64,000 nucleotides of DNA from Argonema galeatum A003/A1 (GTDB lineage Bacteria; Cyanobacteriota; Cyanobacteriia; Cyanobacteriales; Aerosakkonemataceae): NCBI RefSeq assembly GCF_023333595.1, contig NZ_JAIQZM010000020.1, forward strand, positions 51,160 to 115,159, read 5' to 3'. The notes beneath the pieces are model-generated. The model had not been told where the DNA came from. It ran no database searches and was given only the letters and a program-made list of their open reading frames with translations. The translations under genes and the position numbers were made by a program. Below, in pieces: positions 49,865-59,341 of this stretch. Position 1 is the first letter of the stretch, and each line of letters begins with the position of its first letter.

Positions 49865-51622
49865 TTACTTCTTGCCGGAGAAAGCTGCTAGAGCTCCCAC
49901 TGATGGCAAAAGAGCTGCCGCGCCCTCGGTCGATAATTCGGCCAAAGCTCCCCAAGCAGCGTTAAATAGTTGCCCTGGGTTCAAATCGTCCTTAATCAAG
50001 TTCCAGAGACGTTGCACTTCTTCGGTATGGAGGCGATCGTCTTCCGTGAGCGCCAGCACCAACTGGCGACGCAGAAACTTGCCTTCATCGGAAAACAGAT
50101 ATTGCAGACCGAGCTGGGCAGTTGGCATGATGTCGAAGCTGTTGTCTGTACGAGCGATCGCAATCAAGTTCTCCAATCGATTCCACTGGAATTTCCCATT
50201 TTTGAACAGCACGTCGATCAGACGCCGCCGCAGTTGGGGCGTTTCTCCAGTTAAGAGCCGCCGCGCTACGTAGGGATAAGCCACTTCCACAATCTTAAAA
50301 TTGGGATTCATGCTTAGCGCCAAGCCTTCCTGTGTCACCAGAGAACGAATAATCAGCGCAAACTTAGCCGGGACGCGGAAGGGATAATCATACATCAACT
50401 CCGAGAACTTGTCTGTAATCGTCTTGAAGTTAAAATCCCCCACGCTTTCCCCTATCACATTACCCAGCACCGCTTCTAGAGCTGGTACGATCGGCCCTAT
50501 ATCAGTTTCTGGAGTCAGAAAGCCGAGCTTGACAAAATCTGCGGCTAAATCCTCGTAATCTTTATTGATCAGATGGACAACGGCATCTACCAGATTTTCT
50601 TTCGTGGTCTGGTCTAACTGATCCATCATGCCAAAATCAATGTAAGCCATCTGACCGCCCTGCACCCACTTGGTGGGTTGCTTTTCCGCGTCCAGCGGAC
50701 ACTGAGGTGGTAGACCGAACAAATTGCCTGGATGGGGGTCAGCATGGAAAAACCCATGTTCCAGCAACTGCCGCAGTCCTGATGTTACGCCAATGCGGAT
50801 CAGACTATCGGTGTATAGTCCCGCTTTTTCGATTTTTTCGGTGTCCGTTAGCTTAATACCGTGAATCCACTCCAAAGTGAGGACGTGGTAGCTGCTGTAG
50901 CGCCAGTAAATTGCTGGCACTTTGACTTCCGGGTCATCGCGGAAGTTGGCGGCAAATTTTTCCGCGTTGCGTCCTTCGTTGAGATAATCAATTTCCTCAA
51001 ATAACTTGGTGCCGAATTCATCGACGATCAGCTTCAAGTCGTGTCCTAAATTCAGGGGTAGCCAAGGTGCCAGCCAACCAGCTGCCCACCGCATTAAGTA
51101 TAAGTCTAGGGTTAGTATTGGCAGTAAGTTGGGCCGCTGAACCTTGACGGCTACTTCTTCGCCGCTGTGGAGTCTCGCCTGATATACTTGTCCCAGGCTA
51201 GCGGCTGCAACTGGCTCTTTGGAGATTTCACTATATATTTCTTCTACAGATCTATCTAGCTCTGTCTCTATGATATTGAAGGCTCTAGCGCTATCAAATG
51301 GCGGCAGTTGATCTTGTAATTTGATCAACTCCTCTAAGAAGTCTTTCTTAATCAAATCAGGCCGCGTCGAGAGCGCTTGACCGACTTTAATAAATGTAGG
51401 GCCGAGATGGGTGAGTATTTTCCGCAGCTGGGCTGCTCGTTTAAACTTGTTGTATTCAACTCGATTCAGCCATTCGTCCCATTTTAACCCCAATATAAAC
51501 CCAGCAAAAAACCAAATAACTGTAAGGGTACGCCAGATGGCTAGCCAGGGACGTTTGCCGTAGTAGCGAGCGATCGCGTCCGGGTCGTAGCGTCTATCTT
51601 TAGCGAGTGGATGCTGACTCAC
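49865..51622 (-). CDS. ABC1 (UbiB/AarF-type) atypical kinase
   Basis: 585 residues from GTG 51622. The family KxGQ motif is FIKVGQALSTRPDLI (about 75-89), then AAASLGQVYQARLHSGEEVA (ATP loop, Ala-rich), VKVQRPN (Lys), EEIDYLNEGRNAEKFAANF, ADPHPGNLF and AYIDFGMMDQL (metal Asp). Relatives support isoprenoid quinone synthesis and plastoglobule function in plastids. A C-terminal hydrophobic/Ala-rich segment is present. It diverges from dacB. Confidence 0.92.
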   Translation of the reverse strand: MSQHPLAKDRRYDPDAIARYYGKRPWLAIWRTLTVIWFFAGFILGLKWDEWLNRVEYNKFKRAAQLRKILTHLGPTFIKVGQALSTRPDLIKKDFLEELIKLQDQLPPFDSARAFNIIETELDRSVEEIYSEISKEPVAAASLGQVYQARLHSGEEVAVKVQRPNLLPILTLDLYLMRWAAGWLAPWLPLNLGHDLKLIVDEFGTKLFEEIDYLNEGRNAEKFAANFRDDPEVKVPAIYWRYSSYHVLTLEWIHGIKLTDTEKIEKAGLYTDSLIRIGVTSGLRQLLEHGFFHADPHPGNLFGLPPQCPLDAEKQPTKWVQGGQMAYIDFGMMDQLDQTTKENLVDAVVHLINKDYEDLAADFVKLGFLTPETDIGPIVPALEAVLGNVIGESVGDFNFKTITDKFSELMYDYPFRVPAKFALIIRSLVTQEGLALSMNPNFKIVEVAYPYVARRLLTGETPQLRRRLIDVLFKNGKFQWNRLENLIAIARTDNSFDIMPTAQLGLQYLFSDEGKFLRRQLVLALTEDDRLHTEEVQRLWNLIKDDLNPGQLFNAAWGALAELSTEGAAALLPSVGALAAFSGKK

Positions 51623-52054
51623 GCCTTATATTTGCCTCTTAATCTCAATCTCGAATCCGATCTACAGCGATATATTGCCGTTTACAGTTCCAGAACTGGG
51701 ACTGCCTTTTCACCTGAAAATTCCCGCGATCGGGTTTGGGCTACTTATTCAGCAATCTAGTTCAACTGGGCTGACCACTTACTTTTTATCTTTTCTTTAA
51801 GTATAATATACAAAACTACAAATTTGTCATATTTTTTAATATAACTTAAACTTTGACATGAGTTTTTGATATTTAGTTGACAAAATACAATATATTTGAT
51901 ATTAGAAGTTTAACAACCAGCAGGCTGACTGTGGAAAGTCATGCAGATTGATCCGTCGATCAAAAATCAAGCATAGCATCCAAGTTTTAGAGCCAAACCC
52001 GGATTCATCCGCGAACTCAATTCCATTATCCTCTCATCCAAAATCTAAAATCGA
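51623..52054. other. Divergent promoter region of the ABC1 kinase and dacB genes
   Basis: 432 nt, AT-rich in the centre. A good promoter-like pair lies at 51877-51905 and a small hairpin TTGATC/GATCAA at 51948-51963. A CCAAAATCTAAAATCGA heptamer run abuts the dacB ATG. No ORF was recognised. Confidence 0.5.
51877..51905 (+). promoter_or_regulatory. Sigma70-type promoter candidate for dacB
   Basis: TTGACA (51877-51882), a 17-nt spacer and TATTAG (51900-51905), about 150 nt upstream of dacB. Good -35 box and spacing; the -10 box matches moderately. Confidence 0.45.
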
Positions 52055-53428
52055 ATGACGCTGCTAAAAAACCTTCGTTTAACCACTGCGCTATCTATAG
52101 CCGGGTTAGCACTTATTAGTGGATGTTCTACTTCTTCCTCACCACAAGCCACATCGCCATCTCCTGAGAATGAGGTTACAAACTCATCAGCCACTACAAC
52201 TGAAAACTTGACAAAAGTGGAAATGCCAGTAAATAAGTATACGTTTTCAATTTTACCTCCAGAGAATCCAGATCCAGTTATTAACGCGGAGATCGCGCAA
52301 TACATAAAAATGCTAGTCGCCAAAGGATTTGCCAAGGAAACCCAACAAGGTGTATGGATTCAATCTGGTAATACCCTTTTAGCAAATTATCGTGGCACAA
52401 TTCCCCTACCAGCTGCTTCAGTAACAAAAGTGGCGACAAGCTTGGTGGCGCTGCAAACTTTCGGGCCCGATCGTCAATTTGTAACTTTAATTGCAGCAAC
52501 TGGGCCAATTAAGGATGGAGTTTTACAAGGCGACTTGGTAGTTCAGGGAGGTGAAGACCCTCTTTTTGTTTGGGAAGAAGCGATTGCCTTGGGTAATACT
52601 TTAAACAAAATTGGCATCAACCGCGTAACTGGCGACTTAATAATTGCCGGTAAGTTTTACATGAATTTTAAGACTAACCCGCAGACCGCTGGTAATCTAC
52701 TCAAACTTGGGTTAAATAGCAAAAATTGGTCTAAAGAAGCTGAAAAGCAATATCTTACTTTACCTCCTGGCACTCCTCGACCCCAAGTTGAAATTTCCGG
52801 TTCGATAAAAGTCACGCCTTCAACTCCCAGCAACATACAACCTCTTGTTCGCCATTATTCTTTCCCACTTGCTGAACTTATCAAAAGAATGAATCGGTTC
52901 AGCAACAACCACATGGCCGAGATGCTAGCTAATTCTGTGGGAGGAGCAAAAGTAGTTGCACGAAAAGCGGCTGAAATAGCTGGTGTTGCGCCAGAAGAAG
53001 TTCAACTCGTAAATGGTTCTGGGTTAAGTCCAGAAAATCGGATTTCTCCCCGCGCTGCCTGTGCGATGTTTATGGCAATTGAACGATATCTGCAACCTTA
53101 TAATATGACCATCGGAGATGTATTTGCTATTATAGGACAAGATGAAGGAACATTGGATAAACGCAATTTACCTCCACTATTAGTTGTGAAATCGGGAACG
53201 CTGGATAACGTTAGTTCTTTAGCAGGAGCATTGCCTACGCAGAAGCAAGGTTCTGTCTGGTTTGCCATTATGAATGTAGGTAAAGATACGGACGAATTCC
53301 GCACTCAGCAAGAAGATCTGTTGAAAACTTTTTTGTCACAATGGGGAACGGTTGAATCTTTGCCAGCAGAGTTAAAGCCTAATATTGAGAGAAATAGTAA
53401 GACCTCTCAAATGGAAGTTGTCAAATAG
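52055..53428 (+). CDS. dacB: D-alanyl-D-alanine carboxypeptidase/endopeptidase (PBP4, S13)
   Basis: 457 residues. Lipoprotein-type signal LALISGCSTSSS (Cys near 25). The penicillin-binding motifs are SVTK (about 127, nucleophile Ser), SNN in RFSNNHMAEML (about 285) and KSGT in VVKSGTLDNVSSLAGALP (about 375). The insert between the first two motifs is typical of PBP4. It trims or cuts peptidoglycan cross-links at the outer face of the membrane. Heptamer repeats, not a Shine-Dalgarno, precede ATG 52055. Confidence 0.93.
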   Translation: MTLLKNLRLTTALSIAGLALISGCSTSSSPQATSPSPENEVTNSSATTTENLTKVEMPVNKYTFSILPPENPDPVINAEIAQYIKMLVAKGFAKETQQGVWIQSGNTLLANYRGTIPLPAASVTKVATSLVALQTFGPDRQFVTLIAATGPIKDGVLQGDLVVQGGEDPLFVWEEAIALGNTLNKIGINRVTGDLIIAGKFYMNFKTNPQTAGNLLKLGLNSKNWSKEAEKQYLTLPPGTPRPQVEISGSIKVTPSTPSNIQPLVRHYSFPLAELIKRMNRFSNNHMAEMLANSVGGAKVVARKAAEIAGVAPEEVQLVNGSGLSPENRISPRAACAMFMAIERYLQPYNMTIGDVFAIIGQDEGTLDKRNLPPLLVVKSGTLDNVSSLAGALPTQKQGSVWFAIMNVGKDTDEFRTQQEDLLKTFLSQWGTVESLPAELKPNIERNSKTSQMEVVK

Positions 53429-53445
53429 GGTAGTCGGTAGTAGTT

Positions 53446-53478
53446 GTAGGTTGGGTTGAGGAACGAAACCCAACCTAC
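53446..53478. repeat. GTAGGTTGGGTT/AACCCAACCTAC hairpin
   Basis: Perfect 12-bp arms around a 9-nt loop, 18 nt past the dacB stop. It may serve as the 3' end hairpin but has no T-run; the same sequence type is repeated widely in cyanobacterial genomes. Confidence 0.55.
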
Positions 53479-53484
53479 GAATCA

Positions 53485-53640
53485 TATCGTGTCCGGTCGA
53501 TCGTTAGCATTTATTGTGATATCGTCAAATTGTCTGTTGTCATCGTTGGTTAAATTTTTACCGCAGATGAAGACTCTGGAACGCTCCGGAACGCAGATAA
53601 GAATAATCACAGAAATTTTTTAGGTAACCAATGCTATTTT
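53485..53640 (-). repeat. Dispersed repeat, family B, copy 2
   Basis: Reverse-oriented relative of 601-733: TATCGTGTCCGG, GATATCGTCAAATTGTCTG, TGGTTAAATTTTTACCGC, AGATGAAGACT and AACGCAGATAAGAATAATC occur in the same order on the opposite strand. Sequence between the ends differs by small insertions. Confidence 0.7.
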
Positions 53641-53672
53641 GACTTTTGACTTTTGACTTCCGCTCTTCGGCA

Positions 53673-54713
53673 CTAGCCCCTTCTTAACAGTGGGCGCGGA
53701 TCGCTTGGTCGAGCTACCATAATACCGATCGCATTCTTAATATTACCTACATACACCTGTAAATCGCGGGAAATTCTGACTGTGCCGCTGGGCGAAGCAT
53801 GGATAATACCTATGCTGCCGTTTTGGTTACGATAAACTAGACCAGTGTGAGTTACGTCGAGTCCCTCAATGCTAGTAGCAACTGCTACAACATCACCCGG
53901 TTGCAGTTGAGCGTAAACTCTGCGAATCTGGTTAAGCGGAATGTAATTGATGCTTAGTTCGTCGAGTTGATTTTCCGTTTCAACGAGACACTGGTAATTG
54001 GCATCGTTGTTGGCAATTGGTGGAGTGAGACTTCTGTTTTTGCTCATAAAGTTGAGCTTTTTATGCAGGGAAACACCACCCAATTGTGGCGCGATGTCGG
54101 CAACATTACCCCGTTTTTGATTATCAAATATCCATTCAACAAAATAGTGCAATCGGCTGCAATATCCGTTCAATTGACCATCGCGGTAACGCTCGTTAAC
54201 AATGCGATCGCTAAATGTTTGATAGGCATAATCTTTCACCGCTACACCGCGCGCGATCGCCAGCACTGTTTCCACAAAAAGCACGCAGTCAAACTTATCC
54301 AGGGAGATCGTGAGAGTCTCTTCCTTCGACCCATCTAATAAGTTTGCCTTATAGGGTGCCCCCAGAAATTGCTGTGCGATCGCCTGGATAATCTCCCCCA
54401 TTTCGCGATCGGGCAATTTCTGCTCCACAGCATACTGCATGATGCGCTCAAAACGCGCCGCCTCTTTTGTCTGACTAATGAGATTTGCATCTTGACTTTC
54501 AGCACGGTTGGCTGTACCGAGATCGATTGTCTTATTTTCCAGTAAAACTTCTCCTGTTGCAGAAGCAGTTTCCGTCGCTCTTGGCTGCTGTTTTAAAGTT
54601 GAATAGAGAACTTGCGGGAGCAGATCTACGGGAGTTCGCAAAGCAACTATTGCACCAGCACCGCCGCTAGCAAAGGCAGATCCCAACACAGCTAGGACAA
54701 AGGTTTTTCTCAT
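53673..54713 (-). CDS. DUF1460 protein (exported NlpC/P60-like amidase fold)
   Basis: 346 residues. N-terminal signal peptide (TFVLAVLGSAFASGGAGAIV). From about residue 95: IIQAIAQQFLGAPYKANLL, LDKFDCVLFVETVLAIARGV with the catalytic Cys, NGYCSRLHYFVEWI, LQPGDVVAVATSI, and DVTHTGLVYRNQNGSIGIIH with HAS. This matches DUF1460, a papain-like family whose members hydrolyse cell-wall peptides. The Cys/His pair is visible. It converges with dacB, another wall enzyme. Confidence 0.88.
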   Translation of the reverse strand: MRKTFVLAVLGSAFASGGAGAIVALRTPVDLLPQVLYSTLKQQPRATETASATGEVLLENKTIDLGTANRAESQDANLISQTKEAARFERIMQYAVEQKLPDREMGEIIQAIAQQFLGAPYKANLLDGSKEETLTISLDKFDCVLFVETVLAIARGVAVKDYAYQTFSDRIVNERYRDGQLNGYCSRLHYFVEWIFDNQKRGNVADIAPQLGGVSLHKKLNFMSKNRSLTPPIANNDANYQCLVETENQLDELSINYIPLNQIRRVYAQLQPGDVVAVATSIEGLDVTHTGLVYRNQNGSIGIIHASPSGTVRISRDLQVYVGNIKNAIGIMVARPSDPRPLLRRG

Positions 54714-54790
54714 GTTTTCAGTTTGTCACCGTTATGGTCAATCAACAGGCACTAATTGATAACGCTATAGTTTAACAGATGTAAGCGAAC

Positions 54791-54905
54791 ACCAAATCCG
54801 CAACGATTACCCCCTTTATGTCTCTAGGCTGTAGAGACGTTTCATGAAACGTCTCTACAATTTTTAGGCCAAAAATTCTCATGGGGTAACAAACCCATAT
54901 TTGGG
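54791..54905 (+). repeat. MITE-like repeat, family A, copy 3
   Basis: ACCAAATCCGCAACGATTAC, CCCCTTTATGTCTCTAGGC, the GTAGAGACGTTTC hairpin, CTCATGGGGTAACAAACCC and TATTTGGGA match copy 1 in order. The right outer end is slightly degraded. Intergenic, upstream of the DUF1460 gene. Confidence 0.75.
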
Positions 54906-54963
54906 ATAAGATGTTAAATTATCCGTTTTGTCTCAATCTATTTATTTATACTTCTCACAGGCT

Positions 54964-56637
54964 TCATCCACCGGATGCGGCATAGTCAACTAGCTGAGAT
55001 ATTCTCTGGCGCAAGGTTTCTAAGCCGAGACGTTGACCCGCTGAAATAAACACGGCTTGGGGAAACTCTTCTTGCGCCAGTGCTAGAGTGTCGCCATCTA
55101 CTCGATCGATCTTGTTAAAAGCGATCAAAGCTGGGCCTGGGGTAACTGGCATTTCTGTCAAGATAGCCATAACGGAACGAATCTGACTTTGCCACGCCGG
55201 ATGGGACAGATCCACGACATGAACCAAGGCGTCGGCTTCGGTGACTTCCTCTAAAGTGGCCCGGAAGGCATCCATCAAAGCGGGAGGGAGTTCGTTAATA
55301 AATCCAACCGTGTCTGTGAGGACGATCGCCAGCGGTTCCCCTGTTGCGGCGTCGGGAATTACGAGGCGTCGCGTGGTGGGGTCAAGGGTGGCGAACAATT
55401 GGTCAGCCGTATACACCTCGGCGTTGGTCAGTACATTTAATAATGTAGATTTGCCAGCGTTGGTATATCCCACCAAAGCTACGGAAGGAACTTCTTTGTG
55501 CTGTCGGTTCTGGCGCAGGCGAGTTCGATGCGCTTGCAGTTGATCCACTTCCTGTTGCAATCTGGCAATGCGGCGCTGAATGGCTCGACGTTCGGTTTCC
55601 AGCTTGGTTTCACCCGGCCCGCGAGTACCTATACCGCCGCCTAAACGCGACATGGCTTGACCTCTACCTGTCAGTCGCGGCAGCATATATTCTAACTGGG
55701 CTAATTCTACTTGCAATTTCCCAGCACCGGATTGAGCGCGTTGGGCAAATATATCTAGAATTACTTCGGTGCGATCGACTACCCGAAGACCGATTTGGGT
55801 TTCTAAGTTGCGAATTTGCGAGGGTGAGAGGTCGCGATCGAATACTATTAAGTTGGCTCCCAGTGTCTGAGCGGTGAGGGCGATTTCTTGGACTTTTCCT
55901 TCCCCGACTACTGTTTGGGGATGGAGACGCGATCGCTTTTGTTGTACTGTCTGCAATACTTCTCCCCCAGCAGTATCCACCAATCGCGCCAATTCCTCCA
56001 GACTGTTCCGAAATTGTTGAGCCGTCATTCTTTCTGTCATCAACCCAACTAGGAGTACGCGATCGCGATCGCTGTCTACCTCTTGTGCGACAAATTCTCG
56101 CTGAAACTCGGCTTCCAGACTGTTCACCAGATCCAGAAAATCCTGCTTGCACAAAACATCCAGACTCATTGGCGAGGATACAATCCAACCACTTTCCAAA
56201 GATAATGGTTCAGCAACGCCATCTCGCATCTGCACCGGATTTGGGACTAGATGAGCTAGATATGTTTCTTTGACATAGCCAAAAGCTCCCCCACCCCGTC
56301 GCTCAAACCCAGTCCCGGTAGCGTTCAGGATAACTAGGGCGTCTAACCGCTGGATTGCCATTGCGGTTAAGGCTATTTCATTGGGGATTTCTGGCTTCAG
56401 TTGGGTCGCTATGCAGCGAATACCGCTTAGTCGTTCTGCACCGTAGCGGGGTAGTTCCCTTGGTGGAATTTGGGTTTGACGGGGAGTTCCCACGCCTACC
56501 CGAATCACCTGTCCCCGGCGGTTGATGTATACGCAGAGGGGTTGGCTGATTTCGCTGCTAATTTCGCCCAAGCTTTCGGCAAATTCCGGCGTGGTAATGC
56601 GATCGCCAGGAAGGCGCTGATGATACAGCTTTTGCAA
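54964..56637 (-). CDS. hflX: HflX ribosome-splitting GTPase
   Basis: 557 residues from TTG 56637. N-terminal HflX domain QTVVGEGKVQEIALTAQ, FDRDLSPSQIRNLE, QLEYMLPRLTGRGQAMSRLG and GGGIGTRGPGE; G domain with G1 VGYTNAGKST, G3 DTVGFINELP, PALMDAFRATLEEVTEADA, G4 NKID and ISAGQRLG (G5). It splits stalled 70S ribosomes under stress. The conserved family N-terminus continues upstream in frame as ETIYGNLQGLKSSQLK to about 56691, but there is no ATG, GTG or TTG there, only ATC where Met is expected. The true start may be 56691. Confidence 0.95.
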   Translation of the reverse strand: MQKLYHQRLPGDRITTPEFAESLGEISSEISQPLCVYINRRGQVIRVGVGTPRQTQIPPRELPRYGAERLSGIRCIATQLKPEIPNEIALTAMAIQRLDALVILNATGTGFERRGGGAFGYVKETYLAHLVPNPVQMRDGVAEPLSLESGWIVSSPMSLDVLCKQDFLDLVNSLEAEFQREFVAQEVDSDRDRVLLVGLMTERMTAQQFRNSLEELARLVDTAGGEVLQTVQQKRSRLHPQTVVGEGKVQEIALTAQTLGANLIVFDRDLSPSQIRNLETQIGLRVVDRTEVILDIFAQRAQSGAGKLQVELAQLEYMLPRLTGRGQAMSRLGGGIGTRGPGETKLETERRAIQRRIARLQQEVDQLQAHRTRLRQNRQHKEVPSVALVGYTNAGKSTLLNVLTNAEVYTADQLFATLDPTTRRLVIPDAATGEPLAIVLTDTVGFINELPPALMDAFRATLEEVTEADALVHVVDLSHPAWQSQIRSVMAILTEMPVTPGPALIAFNKIDRVDGDTLALAQEEFPQAVFISAGQRLGLETLRQRISQLVDYAASGG

Positions 56638-56752
56638 CTGCTTAAGCTGACTGGATTTTAAACCTTGTAGATTGCCGTAAATAGTTTCGATAGTAGTTCT
56701 CGATCGTAACTTGAGTTTATCTAGCAGATTGCCAGTTTATGAAGTACACCCC

Positions 56753-56785
56753 AGAAACCCGGTTTCTTCAAGAAACCGGGTTTCT
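56753..56785. repeat. Perfect AGAAACCCGGTTTCTT palindrome
   Basis: Two perfect 16-bp arms around a single C. A half copy (AAGAAACCGGG) lies at 11724-11734. It is a widespread intergenic palindrome type and sits upstream of hflX. Confidence 0.75.
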
Positions 56786-56881
56786 TCGTACCTCACTTAC
56801 CTGAAAAGTGCGGTAAGTTCTATTACCCATCTATTTTAACTAAAAACGTACTTACACCTTCACTCTACGGAATGATTCGGA

Positions 56882-57313
56882 TTAATTTCTCCTGTTGAAA
56901 AATCCCATCAACCTTTGGATCGGTTTTCTGAATACGGATGTTTCCTCTATCCCCGATGCCTTGTCATAGCTATGGTATCCTTCTTTGTAGCGTCCCAAGT
57001 GAGATAGGGCTGCACCTCGGAAAGTCCAAGCTTCGCGATCGTCTGGTTGAATTTCTAGAGCCTTGTTACAGCTGGATAGCGCTTCTTCATAACGGTGCAG
57101 ATGGATCAGCACAACACCCCGAAATACCCAAGCTGCGTAGTCTTGAGGTTCCAGTTCTAAAGCTTTGTCGAAACTGGCGAGCGCTTCTTCATAGCGACCT
57201 AAGTTAGCCAGGGCATCACCGCGATCGTACCATAGTTTGTGATTATTCGCGTGAATTCCTAGAGCTTTGTTACAATTAACAACTGTCTCCTTGTAGCGTT
57301 TGAGGCTCATCAT
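56882..57313 (-). CDS. Small TPR protein
   Basis: 143 residues: about three 34-residue TPR units with ALGIHANNHKLWYDRGDALA, NLGRYEEALASFDKALELEP and WVFRGVVLIHLHRYEEALSS, closing with HLGRYKEGYHSYDKASG. No signal or enzymatic motif. A protein-binding helical scaffold, partner unknown. The N-terminus lacks a leading domain, so it may be a stand-alone adaptor or a remnant of a longer TPR gene such as its neighbour. Confidence 0.75.
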   Translation of the reverse strand: MMSLKRYKETVVNCNKALGIHANNHKLWYDRGDALANLGRYEEALASFDKALELEPQDYAAWVFRGVVLIHLHRYEEALSSCNKALEIQPDDREAWTFRGAALSHLGRYKEGYHSYDKASGIEETSVFRKPIQRLMGFFNRRN

Positions 57314-57498
57314 AGGTTCCCTCGCTCAGGAATTGGGCGTTTGAATTTATTTATTTTAGATGTATTTATACCACAAGATGCGATCGATCTTTGGATATCG
57401 TTAAGATTTTGGGTATTCTGCCACTTTTTTACAGCAGAAGGGCGATCGCTTCCATAAAGATTCAAACTAATCTTGGGATAAAGTTGATGAGTTCTGAT

Positions 57499-59340
57499 TT
57501 AGCGCGTCAAGCCAATTAAATTTAAGCAGCTTTTCAATATCTGACTCAATTTTTGGCATCCTAATTTTTGCATTATAGTAGTTCGGATCTGGTTTAGCTG
57601 CCCTTTTAGTTGAGCTTGGAAGAATTCAGGTTTAATTTCTGCAACTTTATTAAAACATTCAATAGCTTGCTTAATCCGGCGTAATTTTCTCAATGCTACG
57701 CCTCGGTTCCACCAAGCTAGGTGGTCATCCGGTTTAAATTTCAAAGCCTGGTCATAAGATGCGATCGCCTCTTCTAATCTTCCTAAATTATGTAGCGCAA
57801 ACCCCCGCTTGTACCAGTCTTCATTTTTATCTGGGTTAATTTTCCAAGCTTCCTCGAAACTAGCAATTGCTTCTTCATCACGCCCTAGTTGCTTTAGGAC
57901 AAAGCCGATATCATTGTAACATCCTAGACAATTTACATCACTTTTTTCGGCTTCTCTATAGCTTGCAAGTGCTTCTTCATAGCGACCTATTGCTTTCAAC
58001 GAAATACCCTTATTGTGCCAAGCATAGTGATCATCAGGTTTAATATCCAAAGCGCGATCGAAAGATGCGATCGCTTCTTCATAGCGTCCTAAATTACCTA
58101 GCGCAATTCCCCGATTGTACCAGGCTTCATCATCTGGTTTAATCTCGGCTTTATCTGTGTTAATTTTAAAAGCTTCCTCGAAACTAAGAATTGCCTCTTC
58201 ATCGCGTCCTAATTGCTTTAGTACAAAGCCCATATCATTCCAGCAACTATGACAATTTACGTCACTTTTTTGGGCTTTTTTATAGCTTGCAAGTGCTTCT
58301 TCATAGCGACCTATTTTTTTCAATGAAATACCCCGGTTGTGCCAAGCATAGTGATCGTCAGATTTAATTGCTAAAGCGCAATCGTATGATGCGATCGCTT
58401 CTTCATAGCGTCCTAAATTACCTAGCGCAATTCCCCGATAGTTCCAGGCTCCATCATTATCTGGTTTAATGGCTAAAGAGCGATCGTAAGATGCGATCGC
58501 TTCTTCATAGCGTCCTAAATTATATAGCGCAAATCCCCGATTATTCCAGGCTGCATCATCATCTGGTTTAATGGCTAAAGCGCGATCGAAAGATGCGATC
58601 GCTTCTTCATATTCTTCACCAGCAGCAAATACTCTACCCAGTTCAAACAGTAAATCGCCTCGATTACTGAGTGTTTGATTTTCTTCTGCTAGTAAGTCTT
58701 CAATTTCCAATATTTTTTGGCTTCGTTCTTGGGGAGTTAAATTGCGATATTTTTCATAGTCTCCTTCCTGAATAATACGAACTGATTCTTTCTCCAACAA
58801 TTCCCCGTCTGTGGGAAACTCAAACACCCCAGAACGCCAGTCAAAAAAGTCTGGCGCACGTCGTATAAAATACTTTAGGCCAAATCTAGGTAAAATAAAG
58901 ACAAAGCAGATATTAAAATTATCTCTAAAATTTTCTCGGCGCAAGTTAAGATGACCCAAAACACGCGGTACGCCTTTTAAACTGTATCCATAACGTTCTC
59001 TACTATCTTTTAACTTAGTTTCTTTATACAGTTCTTCATATCCATACAATGAATATTCCAAACCTGTAACGAATAAAATATCTATTTTTTCCTTATTTTC
59101 TAAACTATCAACAATCTCGTAAAAATTATCAATTGGGTTTTTCAACCGCAAAACTTCAATATTTTTTTCCCGAACATCCTTTTTGACTCTGACTATCAAC
59201 CGTTCTGCTTCCGCCGGAGAACAGCGAACAAAAATTAATCCAAAGCCGTCGCTCCAACTAAGAGAACGTACTAATGCTTCGTATTCTTCCTCTGGGTCTG
59301 CTGGTAAATCTTTGTCCCACTCGCTAAGTTGCAGTTGCAT
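57499..59340 (-). CDS. TPR protein with N-terminal ATPase-associated domain
   Basis: 613 residues from ATG 59340. The first about 210 residues form an unassigned alpha/beta domain (LRSLSWSDGFGLIFVRCSPA, EKIDILFVTGLEYSLYGYEE, FVFILPRFGLKYFIRRAPDF, FDWRSGVFEFP). From about 240 there is a long TPR array, including two units with a CxxC (NCHSC and NCLGC) 108 residues apart. Translation is coupled to the ATPase: the ATG follows its stop by 1 nt. The pair probably acts as one system. Function unknown; sensing or scaffold role is inferred. Confidence 0.8.
   Translation of the reverse strand: MQLQLSEWDKDLPADPEEEYEALVRSLSWSDGFGLIFVRCSPAEAERLIVRVKKDVREKNIEVLRLKNPIDNFYEIVDSLENKEKIDILFVTGLEYSLYGYEELYKETKLKDSRERYGYSLKGVPRVLGHLNLRRENFRDNFNICFVFILPRFGLKYFIRRAPDFFDWRSGVFEFPTDGELLEKESVRIIQEGDYEKYRNLTPQERSQKILEIEDLLAEENQTLSNRGDLLFELGRVFAAGEEYEEAIASFDRALAIKPDDDAAWNNRGFALYNLGRYEEAIASYDRSLAIKPDNDGAWNYRGIALGNLGRYEEAIASYDCALAIKSDDHYAWHNRGISLKKIGRYEEALASYKKAQKSDVNCHSCWNDMGFVLKQLGRDEEAILSFEEAFKINTDKAEIKPDDEAWYNRGIALGNLGRYEEAIASFDRALDIKPDDHYAWHNKGISLKAIGRYEEALASYREAEKSDVNCLGCYNDIGFVLKQLGRDEEAIASFEEAWKINPDKNEDWYKRGFALHNLGRLEEAIASYDQALKFKPDDHLAWWNRGVALRKLRRIKQAIECFNKVAEIKPEFFQAQLKGQLNQIRTTIMQKLGCQKLSQILKSCLNLIGLTR
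57725..58620 (-). repeat. TPR-encoding tandem DNA repeats
   Basis: 102-bp units (34 codons; shared GATGCGATCGCTTCTTCATA and GCGTCCTAAATTACCTAGCG) plus a 324-bp higher-order repeat containing AATTTACATCACTTTTTT-type Cys-rich units at 57930 and 58254. This is coding repetition in frame, not CRISPR. Confidence 0.85.
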
Positions 59341-59341
59341 A

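Noticed and set aside
57725..58620. Regularly spaced repeats that superficially resemble a CRISPR array
   Set aside because: The period is 102 bp and fully in frame with TPR motifs; there are no conserved 25-40 bp repeats with unique spacers and no cas genes.
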